A stretch of 64,000 nt of DNA from Harmonia axyridis (Eukaryota; Arthropoda; Insecta; Coleoptera; Coccinellidae): assembly GCF_914767665.1 (NCBI RefSeq), contig NC_059503.1, positions 21,328,001 through 21,392,000 of the forward strand. Direction: 5' to 3'. Below, piece after piece: positions 13,206-25,443 of the stretch; the stretch's first letter is position 1, and each line of letters begins with the position of its first letter. The notes beneath the pieces are model-generated. The model did not search any database, had not been told where the DNA came from, and saw only the letters and a list, made by a program, of their open reading frames with translations. A program made the position numbers and the translations under genes.

Positions 13206-15613
13206 ATGGAATCTACAACTCCTAAAGATAGCAAGTGCCAGCGAATGCTACAACTTCTGGCTGTTATAGCTATGGTAATACTTCAAGTACCCGGTTTCTT
13301 GTTGTTGGCTCCTTTAACTTTGTACCTAATCCTATACACAAAATACTGGTGGTTTTGTTTGATGTATGTTGCTTGGTATTCAACAGTTGATAAGAAATCG
13401 TGTGTAACCGGTGAAAGAAGATCCGAATGGGTTAGGTCATGGTCATGGTGGGATTATGCTACTGACTATTATCCACTGAAGGTGGTTAAGCTTCCTTGGG
13501 GCAAATTAGATCCAAGACGAAATTATCTTTTTTGCTATTTTCCTCATGGTATGTTATCTGCCAGCTCGTTTTTAACAATAGCAACAAATGCAACGGAATT
13601 TGGAAAATATTTTCCTCGTCATGAACGATATCTTCATACTTTGAATTTATTCTTCAAAGTTCCTTTTTTGAGGGAACTTGGCCTCTGTGTTGGAGGTCTG
13701 GATGCGTCAAAAGAAGCCCTCGTCAACATTCTGAGTAAGGAAGGCGGAGGCTACATATCTACTTTGGTAGTTGGGGGCGCTCAAGAAGCATACTTTTGCA
13801 AACCTGGAGTTCATAAGATTATTTACAAGAAAAGAAAGGGCTTCATCAAGATAGCTATAATGCAAGGTGCTCCTCTTGTTCCTGTCTATTGTTTCGGTGA
13901 AAACGAATTATATACTCAGGTGGAAGTGGCGACAGATTCATATTTCCACAAGTTTAGGGAGATTATAAGAACAAAATTAGGATTTTCATTGATTTTCCCT
14001 ATTGGAAGAAAGGGTTTGCTTGCTATCATACCAAGACGCAAACCGTTGACGATTGTTGGTGAGTGGAATTATTTTTACATATTTTGATTATTGACTATTT
14101 TCTTTTATTGAACTCAAATCTATTCTTCATATTATAAAATCAGCAGTTCTATAATTTTTATACCGAATTCCAATAATGAAAGTGAATTATAAATTCAGGA
14201 GAATATGCCTATCTTAACGGGAAATTCACACTGAAAATTTGAATTCCTTCTCATTCTCTTTTATTCTTCAAGGAGGCTATGTTGGATAATTTTTGGCAAG
14301 AAGGACTTAACTAATTCGAAACATTACATTATTATTACTTCAATAACTGAAAATTAAAACAATGTTATAATACTAGATTTATAAGTAAAAAACTGATTTT
14401 TTTTCAAATTTTAAGTATTACTGACGGGTCACTGTCAGTAAAAGTACCTTCTGTACCATTTCATATTGTCATTATATGAAATTTGCTGAATCTGTCACAT
14501 AGGACAATACAGGTTGTTCCAAATTGAGTCGGCACCATTGCCAACTCCGTTATTATTGATGCTACGATTTCGGTTAAATGGGCAAACTGGTAGCATTTTG
14601 AGTGGTCTTCTCGATGCCGAAAAAAAAAATTGACAGTCGCGTTATCATAATATTTCATAAAATGATATTTTTCTCAATGTAACACCCTATATTTTTTCAT
14701 GTATTTCGATTCGTAATAACATTCTCAACAACAAAGCTAATATAACCTTTCTTCCTAAGGTGGAAAATGAGCGACTTATTTTGAAATATTTATTTCTTTC
14801 ACTAGTACAAAAAATGTATTTGTTTTGGCAAATAAAACCACATGATTGTCCAAACAACCATTTTTTGTAATTTTACGAATGACCTTATTTTGTTACTAAT
14901 AGCAAAATAAGACAGTAAAAAGAAAAAGTGCGCTGGGATGCGAACTCGTGACTTAATTTGGAACACCCTGTATATATTATATACCTACTGCTCTTTAAAA
15001 GCTAGGGAACTTGAAAATTTGATATACAATATTTACTCTTTTGAAATCATTGTTTCAAGTAGCATACCTAGTGAAATAAGAAAAAATGACAAAAATTGCC
15101 TATGTGTTTTTATGTACTTAGTTACATATACACATTTCAGAATATTTTATGAGTTATATGTGTTGTTCGAAAAATTCAGTGTTCCCTAACATTTGAGGAG
15201 CAGTATATATTTTGCTGTTCAAATGTCCAGAACTAGCGTACATCTTCTAAATCTTCAGAATATGATAGGCAAGGTACTTAAGAAGGAAGTTGTCAGATTT
15301 GTCATGATATATAAACTCCTGGGAAAGGATTTTCGTAGGATATTAGAAAGAAATTTCGAAATGATAGCAGTTCTGGTTAAATTCTGGCCAACCGGCTGAA
15401 ATCTCAATCTTAAGATACATTCAGAATTTAATTCGATTTCTTTTTCAACTTTCAGTGGGAGAACCAATAGATGTCCAGAAAACCGAAAATCCAACCCAAG
15501 AACAGATCGACAATTTGCATAAACTTTTTGAGAAGAAACTAGTGGAGCTATTTGAGAGTCAGAAGAGATTCTATTTGAAAGATCACGAATCGGCACATTT
15601 AGAAATATGTTAA
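13206..15613 (+). CDS. DGAT2/MOGAT-family acyltransferase, copy 1
   Basis: Exons 13206-14058 and 15456-15613, phase-1 junction, 336 aa. Family enzymes esterify mono- or diacylglycerol (or other alcohols) with acyl-CoA at the ER membrane. Visible: hydrophobic hairpin at about residues 16-57, DYYP (87-90; YFP-like motif), FPHG (112-115; HPHG in mammalian DGAT2), VVGGAQEA, KRKGFIK and VPVYCFGENE. The start is placed at 13206, right after acceptor TTTCAG as in the other copies; the longer open frame from 13110 reads out of the upstream short element. Oddities: the N-terminus lacks the EFAPL..PL.RRLQT block seen in copies 2-7, DYYP replaces DYFP, and three residues are missing where the others have GRG.FQYSFGI (here GRKGLLAII). 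Copy 1 may therefore be diverged or weak, though open throughout. Lipid substrate unknown. Confidence 0.85.
14510..14970. mobile_element. Non-autonomous TIR element in the copy 1 terminal intron
   Basis: 461 bp. It begins CAGGTTGTTCCAAATTGAG and ends with the complement of CAGGGTGTTCCAAATTAAG. TA lies at 14508-14509 and 14971-14972. It has no coding capacity and so looks like a Tc1/mariner-like MITE. Confidence 0.8.
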
Positions 15614-18600
15614 TACTGTTTACGTATTATTTCTGACGATTCTGATGATTTCAATAGGATTTATGTTTTTGTATAATTATGAATACATTTTTGTAATTCT
15701 CAATGAGATATTGATTTTCTAAAACAAAAATAATATTGATCAGTGTTAATTTGAGTAGGTAAATGGTTAACATATTCCATTAAATTTTTATACATTCATT
15801 CTATACAGCGTTCTCGTACAAATTATTTTCCACTAATTTTGCTAACTCAGGATTATTAATGAATAATTACATAAAATACATAACTAGGTTGTAAGTGAAT
15901 TCTCATTATGAATACAAGTAAAGATTAAATTTTTAAATATATCTAACGGCATATCTTATCAATATCTTATTTTAAGCAGCATGACATGTCAACAAGTTCT
16001 CGAGATAAATGCTGCAGGTGTTTCTCAAGTAGGTACCAAAACTACTTTTATTTCGAAAGAAATAACAATTCTTGTCCCTATAGGCAGATTTTAGGTGAAT
16101 TCCAAAGTCCAGTTGTCTCAAATTTCGATTTATTCATCTTATGAGAGTGGTTTGCATGGAATTACATACCTACAAATCTGATATCACTTCCTGCAGGTTC
16201 TGAAATCAAAATTCATTTCGAAAAAACTAATTATTCTAGAACCTATAGTTTGATAGCTATTGTTGAAAGGCTTAAGCTTTTTACTCTGAAAATGGCTCAA
16301 TAACTCAATTATTTGAGAAGTAACTATCTGTATTATTTGAGACAGATTTTGATATAATATTATTGAAAAAATTATGAAAATTAAAGAGCCTCATACTTGG
16401 ATTATTCCATTTTCGTCACTCCTGCATATTGACACTCGACAAGAAACTTAATATCTAAAATAGTTGAAATTTTCCTGCCACCTTGCAGACAAGATGAATA
16501 TAAAATTAGCTGACCATTTATGATGATGATACCTAATTTGGGAATTCCTTGTTTTAACCAAAATGACGTAAGGTATAGACTGCTGGTTAAAAATATATTC
16601 CTAGTAAAAATACCTGTCACCTAATTAAAACAACACAAAAAAGTTCGTACACTTAATGAATTGTGTTTGACAAAAATATATGAAATTGAAATTTTGGAGA
16701 ATGCTCCATGAATATCGAAAGTCATTGTATACACGATATTATTCACCTCGTGAACTTGGAATAATCAGAAGTTCCATTGGTTCAGAGCTCAGTTTAGAGT
16801 AAATGAATCATTTTCTGGATACTGCTGCGTTGTAGTCGTTACTCATCAAGGCATTTTCAAGTTGGGAGATAAATATCTGATAAGTTTCTTTGTGACAGGA
16901 AATTGAAACATGCGATAAAATATTACACCAACAACCTGACGTTCATTGGTGAGACAGTTCATGAATGAGATAAATTATGTTAAGACGATCAGAAATTGAA
17001 ATTTTATTGTTTCATCTGCTACTGCCAACAATATAAAAAGTAAGTGAATTATTGACATATTTTGATGTGATTAACTGGTAATGAATGAATCATGCATAAA
17101 CATTATGTATTACTTAGGTACCTTGCATGATTGGTTGCATATAGTTAGATAAATACTGCTCCTCTCTGATATACGACAAACTGAAACATATGTATGTAGT
17201 TGATTTTAAACTAATGTAAAGTTGAAGTGTCTGAACATTTTTGAGCGTTTGTTCCCTGAACAGATCGTTCTATCTTTTCGTCACAATTTCTGTAGATGTC
17301 TGTATCTAGATATCTAGAAACTTTCCCCATTTTTTTGAATTTTGCGCCGAGAGTGGTCTTAAACGATATGGTTTGACCCATTGATGACGAACCCGTGGTC
17401 AAAACCATTATATATCTGGCCGTAAACCCGATAACTCTTGAACGGAGAGACTAATAAACTTGAAACTTTCAATGTAGGTTTAAAAACACTGACGTAAAGT
17501 AAGGAAATTTTGAGCGCCCGCTCATTTTATGCTCCAATTGGAGACCACGTGAGTGCATACAGCTCTATGGTTTTCAATTGGCGCATGAAGAAACCAGCTT
17601 CTGACTTTCCCGAATCCCGATTTGTACATATTAACCTCATCCAGATTTCTGAATAATAATGCTGAGGTGCAATTCGATTTGGAAGGAGTTTGCAGACTTC
17701 TGAGCAGATCATATGAGCAATATGATCTGCTGAGTTGAGACTCTTTCAGATAAAATATGCAGTAATTTCAAATTCGGACTATGTTCCTGTTTATTCAAGT
17801 GGTCTCTATTTGATGTTGTTGAAATTAATGTTTCCAAATAGTTTGGCGGATTTCTTTGATTTGGTTTATCTTTAATTAATATTATCAGTAGATATTAAAA
17901 AGAGTTGAGTAATCTAATCCCTTTGAACAAGTATGCGTGAAAAGTATACCTACTGTCAGCCCCATAACAAAACATGAGATGCGGAGCATTTTTGAAATTA
18001 TTAATTTTAGGCACAACATGTTCAGACAAAAACTCACTAGGCAAAAAATATTCAGGGCGTGCCATTTGAAAAAATGAACTTATTGACATTTTTTAAAGGT
18101 CATTTTTAAAGAATTGCTGTGTCTTCCGGACCACCTGTAGAGTGATCCGAAAATTGACGGAAGACTTGACAACTTTTTGGGAATTCAAGTAAAAATGAAT
18201 TGGACATTTATTTCGAACGGTTTTCAAGATATGATATTCAATTTAAACCATTAAAACCATACAATTTTTCGAGAAAAGTGGCTTACGTCAAAAAGTACCA
18301 CAGTTAAAGGATGACAAGCGGGTTATTTCGAAATCAGAATTTCATGGAGATTATATAAAGTATGATATAAAAATTTGCATTCCCATTAAAAAAAAACGGG
18401 GTGGTATCGTGTTTCATCAATTTGGGATCAGCCTGTAGAGCCAAAAATAATTTAAGCTTATGCACGATTCGATTCCGTCGAAATTTGAATCATTCTCCTA
18501 GGCCAACATTTATAGGAGTTATCGACCGATCAAGCACTATTGACTCACCCAGTATAATAATAACTATATAAAGTTCTGTAGTCCTTAAGGATGCAATATG

Positions 18601-19468
18601 CCCAGGAAGAGCGCCCAGAAATCACTTCTTCTGTCCTAATTTTCAATCGTTTGAGATTGGCGTTAAGAATTTGCACCGTAAGATCACGGGTTGAAACTAT
18701 CGAATATTTGAATTTCCTGAATATTTTATGTATTGAGTTGAATATGAGAGGAATAATATGAGAGATATCAATATTTTGATGCACAATTTTGATCAATTCG
18801 AGAATGAACGACTGTTCACTGTATTTTGTCCTTGGATTTGTAGCAATTTTGCAATTTTGCGAACTAAAACATAGATAGAAGACGAATTGATATGGGAGTA
18901 ATGAACTATTCCATTTCACTAGTCTTCGTCTGAAGTGAAAGTTAGTGGTCGCATTATTTAGATAGGAAGAAGACAAATGACAAATTTTATCGAATAAATA
19001 ATATTGAAATCAAGATTTGATACTTAAAAATAGCTTATAGTGAATCCAGTTAGTAAACTTTGCCCGGAAACACCAATAAAACACAATTTGAGTCCGTCAA
19101 GGTTAGTTTGTACAAATACAAGTTCTTATTTATGTCCAATAATTTCTTCCAAAATATGTATTTCTACTTACTTGAAAGAGAATTTATAAGTGACACTAAT
19201 GAGAGCTATTCGAATATGTATTGGAAAAAAACTATTTCTGATATTTTTTCTGGTCGTTGAGCGCAGAAGATTTCGAAGTGTATAGTAGAGAGCACACTTC
19301 ATTTGTGCGGTTTGATACTAGTATTTTATGTGAATGCTACTGGAATTGTGGAAATGCAGGTATTATTAATTGATTTCTTGTCAACAATCTTCTCCTCATG
19401 GGACTATTGTAACTGCTAATTTAAAAAAACTGATGAAGAAAACTACTGAAAATTATTGTTTGTTTCAG
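15614..19468. other. Intergenic DNA between copies 1 and 2
   Basis: No gene recognised. A 143-codon minus frame at 18545-18976 has no domain I know and is probably chance or repeat-derived. 17383-17450 resembles the repeat at 5927-6010. A possible leader-exon donor for copy 2 lies at 19359 (ATGCAG then GTATTA), suggested only by context. Confidence 0.5.
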
Positions 19469-21483
19469 ATGAGAATCAAGTTTGCTCCTCTTCACATACC
19501 TTTGGAGCGGCGTCTTCAAACTGTAGCTATAATTGCTTACGTCCTAGTGTTGTGTCTTGGTGCTAGCTTTTCAATACTGTTCTCAGTTTATTCACTTTTA
19601 TACACCACGTACTTACGTTGGGTGTATTTGGGATACCTCTCTTGGATATTGTTTGATTTGAATAGTTGTGAGAGAGGGGGTAGACCGGTAGGATGGGTAA
19701 AAAACTGGACATGGTGGAAATACATAGCTGCTTACTTTCCCATACATTTGGTGAAGCTACCTTGGGGAGAATTGGATCCAAAACGGAATTATCTGCTGTG
19801 TTGTTTCCCTCATGGGATGATGGCAACAGGAGCATTCATTTCGATAGTTACAGAAGCCAACGACTTTTCCAAAAAGTTCCCTAACCATAAAATTTATATG
19901 CACACTTTGAGGTCTAATTTCTTCTTTCCTCTATTGAGAGAATTGATACTGAGCTTAGGAGTAGTGTCGGCCTCAGCACAGTCTCTGGACTATCTTCTTG
20001 GACAACCGGACGGTGGAAATTTAACTGCCCTCATAATTGGTGGCGCACAAGAAGCTTCTTTTACGAAACCACATCAATATAAATTGTTCCTCAGGAACCG
20101 CAAAGGTTTCGTTAAGCTGTCGCTAAGAAATGGATCACCGTTAGTTCCTGTTATGTCCTTTGGTGAAACTGATATTATGTCACAAGTTCAATTTGAAGAT
20201 GGTTCCTTATTTAAGAAACTCCAGTTCACGGTGAAGAAGTATTTTGGATTTGTTCCGATAATACCGGTTGGAAGGGGAATATTCCAGTATACCTTTGGTA
20301 TTCTACCTAGGAGGAAAGAAATATCTGTTGTAGGTGAGTTGTTTCAAGTCTTCTTTTATCTAAGTAAGTTCTGATGAAACAAACCTCCTGAAATTCGAGT
20401 GATTATTTACACATACTCATGACACCTAGTTAGTGTTGTTGGAACTTTTGCACGGCTGAAATGAAATTGTTATTGCAAAATTTGCTGTCAGTCAGATCTG
20501 TTGTTTCTATTTGTTCAAATTTTTAATAGTTCTGATGATTTCATATCTTCATGCTAAATCTTAATACGATCATCGAATCTGTTATTACACATAAATTGGG
20601 TATTCTTTTCAGACATTCTTCTTGAATTTTTTCTGGTTCTTCTACCGCGCATAACATTATATTTCGCAGGGCCGTATCTAGGGCGTGGAAAGGTGGCATT
20701 TGCTACGGGCGCTAGGTCCGCAGGGCCGCTCAAAAATTACAAAAGAAAAAATTGAAATTTTCATTATGGCAATACTTTCTATTTATTCAAATGTGCAAAA
20801 ATACACGCTTCAATAACGTATAGAAATTGTTTTATCCAAATCAGTGCTCATTTGTACAAACCGAGAAAAATATATGAATAATAATTCATAGACGACTAAC
20901 CTCCGTTCTTCTAGTATTCTAGTATTTTGGTCAAATTCTTGAATTTATTCATTTCCAAGTTGTTAGACTCTTACAAAGACCATCCAATTTATAATAATAA
21001 TTTTAATAATCGAAATATCTCAAACCAATGAAATTTCGAACAATCTTGGGTTCATTTATTTCATGCAATCAGAAAATTCAATGAAGAATAAGGTGTTCCA
21101 TGAGAAAGACATATGTTTAGTTATTTACACCTTTTTTGGTACATCCTGTGTATTTCCGAACAATTAGACCTAAAGGAGCCTCAAGGTACCTACTATGTTG
21201 AAAAAATTGGAAAATTTCAGTGCTTAATTGTCATAAAGCGTCCGTCAAAGATGGAACACCCTATATATTTGACGAAAAAAATTTTGATGAAATTAATTTT
21301 TATTGATTTAGTTAAATGTTTGCAGTTGGACAACCAATTGAGGTGAAAAAAACCGAGAACCCAACTCAAGAGGATATTGATAAACTACATCAGGAATTCA
21401 TCACGAAGCTTACTGAACTTTTTGAAACACAAAAAAAAAATTATTTGAAAAATCATGAAAATGTTCATTTGGAAATAGTTTGA
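19469..21483 (+). CDS. DGAT2/MOGAT-family acyltransferase, copy 2
   Basis: Exons 19469-20333 and 21326-21483, phase-1 junction, 340 aa. It begins MRIKFAPLHIPLERRLQT directly after acceptor TTTCAG. Membrane hairpin at about residues 18-62, AYFP (88-91), FPHG (113-116), IIGGAQEA, NRKGFVK, VPVMSFGE and GRGIFQYTFGI are all present, so the protein looks complete. The last exon reads VGQPIEVKKTENPTQ... and ends TGA. A poly(A) signal follows at 21672. Expected ER acyltransferase making di-/triacylglycerol or a related ester. The upstream in-frame ATG at 19370 lies before the acceptor and is unlikely to be used. Its last exon is the most different of copies 1-5. Confidence 0.88.
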
Positions 21484-21671
21484 TGGTCCTCAGCGATTTT
21501 CAAGTAACTTTTGTGTAAGGAATTATCTATTATGAGATAACTCTATCGAGAGGTACCTAATTATTGAAGATACTTTCAATTGATGATGAAATTAGAGTTT
21601 TGATAATACCTTTGGATTTATTGATTGATCTGAAAGGAAATATATGTATATACGAAAGGTTATCTGTGATT

Positions 21672-21677
21672 AATAAA
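21672..21677 (+). terminator. Poly(A) signal of copy 2
   Basis: AATAAA 189 nt after the copy 2 stop codon, on the coding strand. Confidence 0.5.
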
Positions 21678-22245
21678 ATTTTGGAAGTATAGTATTAAAG
21701 GAGGTTTTGAAATTCTTTTATTCCTGGCAGTAATAATACCGATTTGTGAATCACAGGATTTAAAAAACTGAACTGAAATGAAATATCAACATAGCAAGTG
21801 TATTTTTACGAACTCATGAGATTGCTCAATTGTTTTTATAATTTTCTCAACATCAATCCCAAGTATCAATTTATTATTTTGTGATAAATTCCAGTACCTA
21901 CCTACTGAAGATATTGAGAATTTTAAGAGCAAAAGAAATTCCATTATTTTATTTATATTCATATTTGCCGGTTCTCGTAAACGTTTCGCAACTTTTAGTT
22001 ATCAAATGAACACGTTGAAGATAATTCATTCTGAGATTCGGAGATTATCATGAGGATCCTCAGTTCTATTGAAAGTTAACCTATTTTTGATTCTGTTATC
22101 TTTATCGTAGTGAGTGAATGATAACTTTGAATGCATTAATCTTTCCTATATTTAATTCGTACGTGAACGGAAATTCATTTATAAGTCTTTATTTCTTTAT
22201 TATAATTTTCGGAGTATATTACCCACGTCAACTAAAATTTTAGGG

Positions 22246-25200
22246 ATGTTTCCACTAAATATTGAATTTGCTCCCCTCAGCATACCCATCGAAAGGAGAC
22301 TTCAAACATTGGGTGTACTGCTTATCCTTACAATACAAGTGATTAGTTTTATAATTGTTCCAATTGTATCCTTATACATAGTGTTTTATACTAAGTTATG
22401 GTGGCTATTCATTATTTATATTGCTTGGTACCAAACTATTGATAGAGAAACTCCTGAAAGAGGTGGCAGAAGATGGGAGTGGGTTAGAAATTGGTGGCTC
22501 TGGTCTCACGCAAGAGATTACTTCCCAATGAAAATGGTGCAACTTCCATGGGGTGAATTAGATCCTAAACGCAACTACGTTTTCTGCTATTTCCCTCATG
22601 GGATGTTGGCAACAGGAGCTTTCATATCTTTAGCGACAAATTCTACAGGATTTAACGATCTTTTTCCACATCATACACCATATGCCCATACGATATCTGT
22701 TCTCTTCGAGCTACCATTTTTACGAGAGGTCGTATTGTGGCTGGGAGGTCTATCAGTGACTTCAAAATCCATAAATTACATCTTGCAGAGACCAGAAGGA
22801 GGAAATGTTTCAGGTATTGCAGTTGGTGGTGCGGCTGAAGCTTACTATTGTAAACCTGGACTCAACAAACTAGTGTTCAAGAAAAGGAAAGGTTTCATCA
22901 GGTTGGCCCTGCAAAATGGATCGCCACTAGTGCCAGTGTATTGTTTTGGTGAGACTGATCTATATTCACAATGGGATATCGAAAACAACCTATGGTTTGA
23001 CCGATTTCGAAATTGGGTAAAGAAGATGACTGGTTTTGCCATTATTTTTCTCAAAGGTCGAGGAATATTTCAATATTCTTTTGGCATTCTTCCGCAGAGA
23101 AATTCTGTAACTATAGTTGGTGAGTTTTTCTAATACTTTCTCATAAATAGTGTTGTAGGTAAGCAGGTTGTATTTCGACATTCGTTAACAAAGCCCGGAA
23201 TGTCTCAAAAAACTGGTCATGAAAACCGACATTTCATGAAAATATAACATTTCAAAAATTACTTTTTATATGAGATTGATTATATAAATTGTATAATATA
23301 CTAGCCGGCCTCCCGGCTGCGCACGTTCTGTCAGGCAACCCAAAATACACCCTCCGAAGTATCAAATTATACTCTTGCCCGCCCCATCTTCGCACGTTTT
23401 GTCAGGCAACCCATAATACATTCTTTGTAGTGTCAAATTATACTCTAGGATTGTTCGCTCGGTCGGAGAAAAAATGAAAGCTATTATTATCTTTTCCGCA
23501 CGATTTTTCCAGAATATTTCATTTAATAAACCTTCTCATGACAGTGATAATTACAACAAAAAATTTTTCAATTTGGTGCTGTCGTTTGAACGTGATGCCC
23601 TCACATAATATCCAGAGGTCTTCTTTTATTATTGTATATAGATATACAGGAACGGGGTATATCATGAATAACTTGTACAAAGGTACATTCTGTACGGATG
23701 CAGTACAATTTGGTTGGTTTGAATCACAAAATATTTATTTTGTGTTTCATTGAACTATTCCATATACCTACTTTTTTGGCATGATAGCATACAAAGCATT
23801 TTTTTAGATATGTTGAAACAAACGAAGGCTTCGATTAGGAAAATGTTTTCGAATATAAAAATAATAAATCTGCATTGATACGGGAAAAACATTCTTCAAA
23901 TTATAACTAAACAAGTATATACCTACCTGAAATTGTTTAATGAAACACAGAATATATTTCAGCCACAAGCTCTGAAATTCAAGGATTCTTACAGAAGGTT
24001 TAATTGACAGTATTTCTTGAAAATTATTGTACTAAATTTGGTAAAATAAATAACATTGATTGATTGATTGATTGATCTTAGGCCCAGTTTCACCAAACAG
24101 CACTTGATCCCAGATTGATTAAACTCCGCTTGTTACTAAAGCAGGCTTAACAGTGTTTTCTGTTTCACCATGCATCAACCCGTCCGAAGATGATCGCGAT
24201 TAACCAAATCGCGATTAAATAGTCAAACCATTTGGCAACGTTGTGAACAAAAAGTTATATAGTGTTCTGTATCGTATTAGCAGTGATGACCACCATTGGC
24301 GCTAGGTGTCAGGTGTCATTCATTCATAACTCATAACATTTCAAATCATTTGTCATCTTGTAAACAAAAAACAAAGTTAATTTTTGCCGAAAATGTCGAG
24401 TGATGTACTTCGAAATGTCGGAAACTTGCAGAAGTTAAAAAGAAATTATCCCATTTCACAAAACCACACATTCTGGGAAAAAAACTATATAAGTAATTTT
24501 ATTAACTTATTTATTTTTATTAACAAGTTTAACTGCTTCTTAAATAATATTTCAATCAAACATATCAATAAATTATTCTTTGCAATAAATTTCATAAAAC
24601 ACAAAAACAAAGTTTACATGTATTTTAAATGGGAAATATTGAGCCTATACATATACTTTGATAATATTGACCCAAAAATTAGAAATTTCCGGAAAAATAA
24701 TTACATAGACAAGAGTTCCATACTGATAAATAATTATTAATCTCAACTTGAAAGGTTATAATCCTCCAAAAATGGCCGATTAGTGCTAAATCGCGATTGG
24801 TCGATTAAATGGCGCTTTGGAGTGTGGTGAAACGCTACATTACATTAATCGTGATCTAAGGCCTCACTTAAGAGCCAAGTCAAGATTAAAGCATTTGGTG
24901 AAACTGGGCTTTAGAATAGTCGGGAATCGGGATAAAAAACATTCAACATACCTAATCTTATTCAACCAACCATTTTTCTCATCGTTAACAATAAGACCTT
25001 AAGGTGGGAACACTTTTCCCTTATCATAATGAATTATTGTCATTTCTAACGGTCTGACTATTTAGGTAACTATGATCCAGATGTACTTACTTCATTGATC
25101 CTCGTAAGTTATTAATAGAAAGTACCAGTTTTGATTGTAAATTTAGTGATCGAATTCAAAAAACTTATTATATTATTGTATAAAATATGCCATCTGAAAT

Positions 25201-25443
25201 CCAAATATTCATCTGAATATTATATAAGTTGAATTCAAGAAAATTTTTTCAATTATTTTAATTCAACTACGATTTATATTTTCAGTTGGCGAACCAATAG
25301 ATGTCCAGAAAACCGAAGATCCAACTAAAGAACAGATCGATGATTTGCATCAACTTTTTGAAAATAAACTAGTGGAACTATTCGAGAGTCAAAAGAAATA
25401 TTATTTGAAAAATCATGAAACGTCACGTTTAGAAATTTGTTAA
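22246..25443 (+). CDS. DGAT2/MOGAT-family acyltransferase, copy 3
   Basis: Exons 22246-23119 and 25286-25443, phase-1 junction, 343 aa. The acceptor TTTTAG is two bases before the ATG. Features: IEFAPLSIPIERRLQT, hydrophobic hairpin at about 22-62, DYFP (91-94), YFPHG (115-119), VGGAAEAYY, KRKGFIR, VPVYCFGETD and GRGIFQYSFGI. All family motifs except the first His of HPHG are kept. The terminal intron carries a PIF/Harbinger-like element (24081-24910). The last exon differs from that of copy 4 at only about 9 of 158 positions (counted by eye), while the main exons of copies 3 and 4 are far less alike. The terminal exons of copies 3 and 4 therefore share recent ancestry through duplication. 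Confidence 0.88.
23320..23460. repeat. Two-unit tandem repeat
   Basis: A unit of about 71 bp starting CGCACGTTCTGTCAGGCAAC repeats once at 23391 with substitutions (CGCACGTTTTGTCAGGCAAC). It lies 200 bp into the copy 3 terminal intron. Function unknown. Confidence 0.65.
24081..24910. mobile_element. PIF/Harbinger-like non-autonomous element
   Basis: The TIRs are GGCCCAGTTTCACCAAA and TTTGGTGAAACTGGGCT (one mismatch when inverted). They are flanked by the 3-bp duplication TTA (24078-24080 and 24911-24913), the TWA target used by PIF/Harbinger. The 830-bp interior has a 118-codon frame (about 24384-24740) with a start after a leader-like stretch, but no DDE motif that I can see. It lies in the copy 3 terminal intron. 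Confidence 0.8.

Noticed and set aside
14920..14960. tRNA-like B box (GGGATGCGAACTCGTG) suggesting a tRNA-derived SINE
   Set aside because: No A box or tRNA fold could be seen and the segment lies inside a TIR element with TA duplication.
18545..18976. 143-codon minus-strand open frame as a gene
   Set aside because: No recognisable domain, no splice partners and sequence character like surrounding intergenic DNA; treated as chance or repeat-derived.
24384..24740. Host gene within the Harbinger-like element
   Set aside because: Lies between the element's TIRs and shows no known domain; more likely a leftover of the parent transposon.
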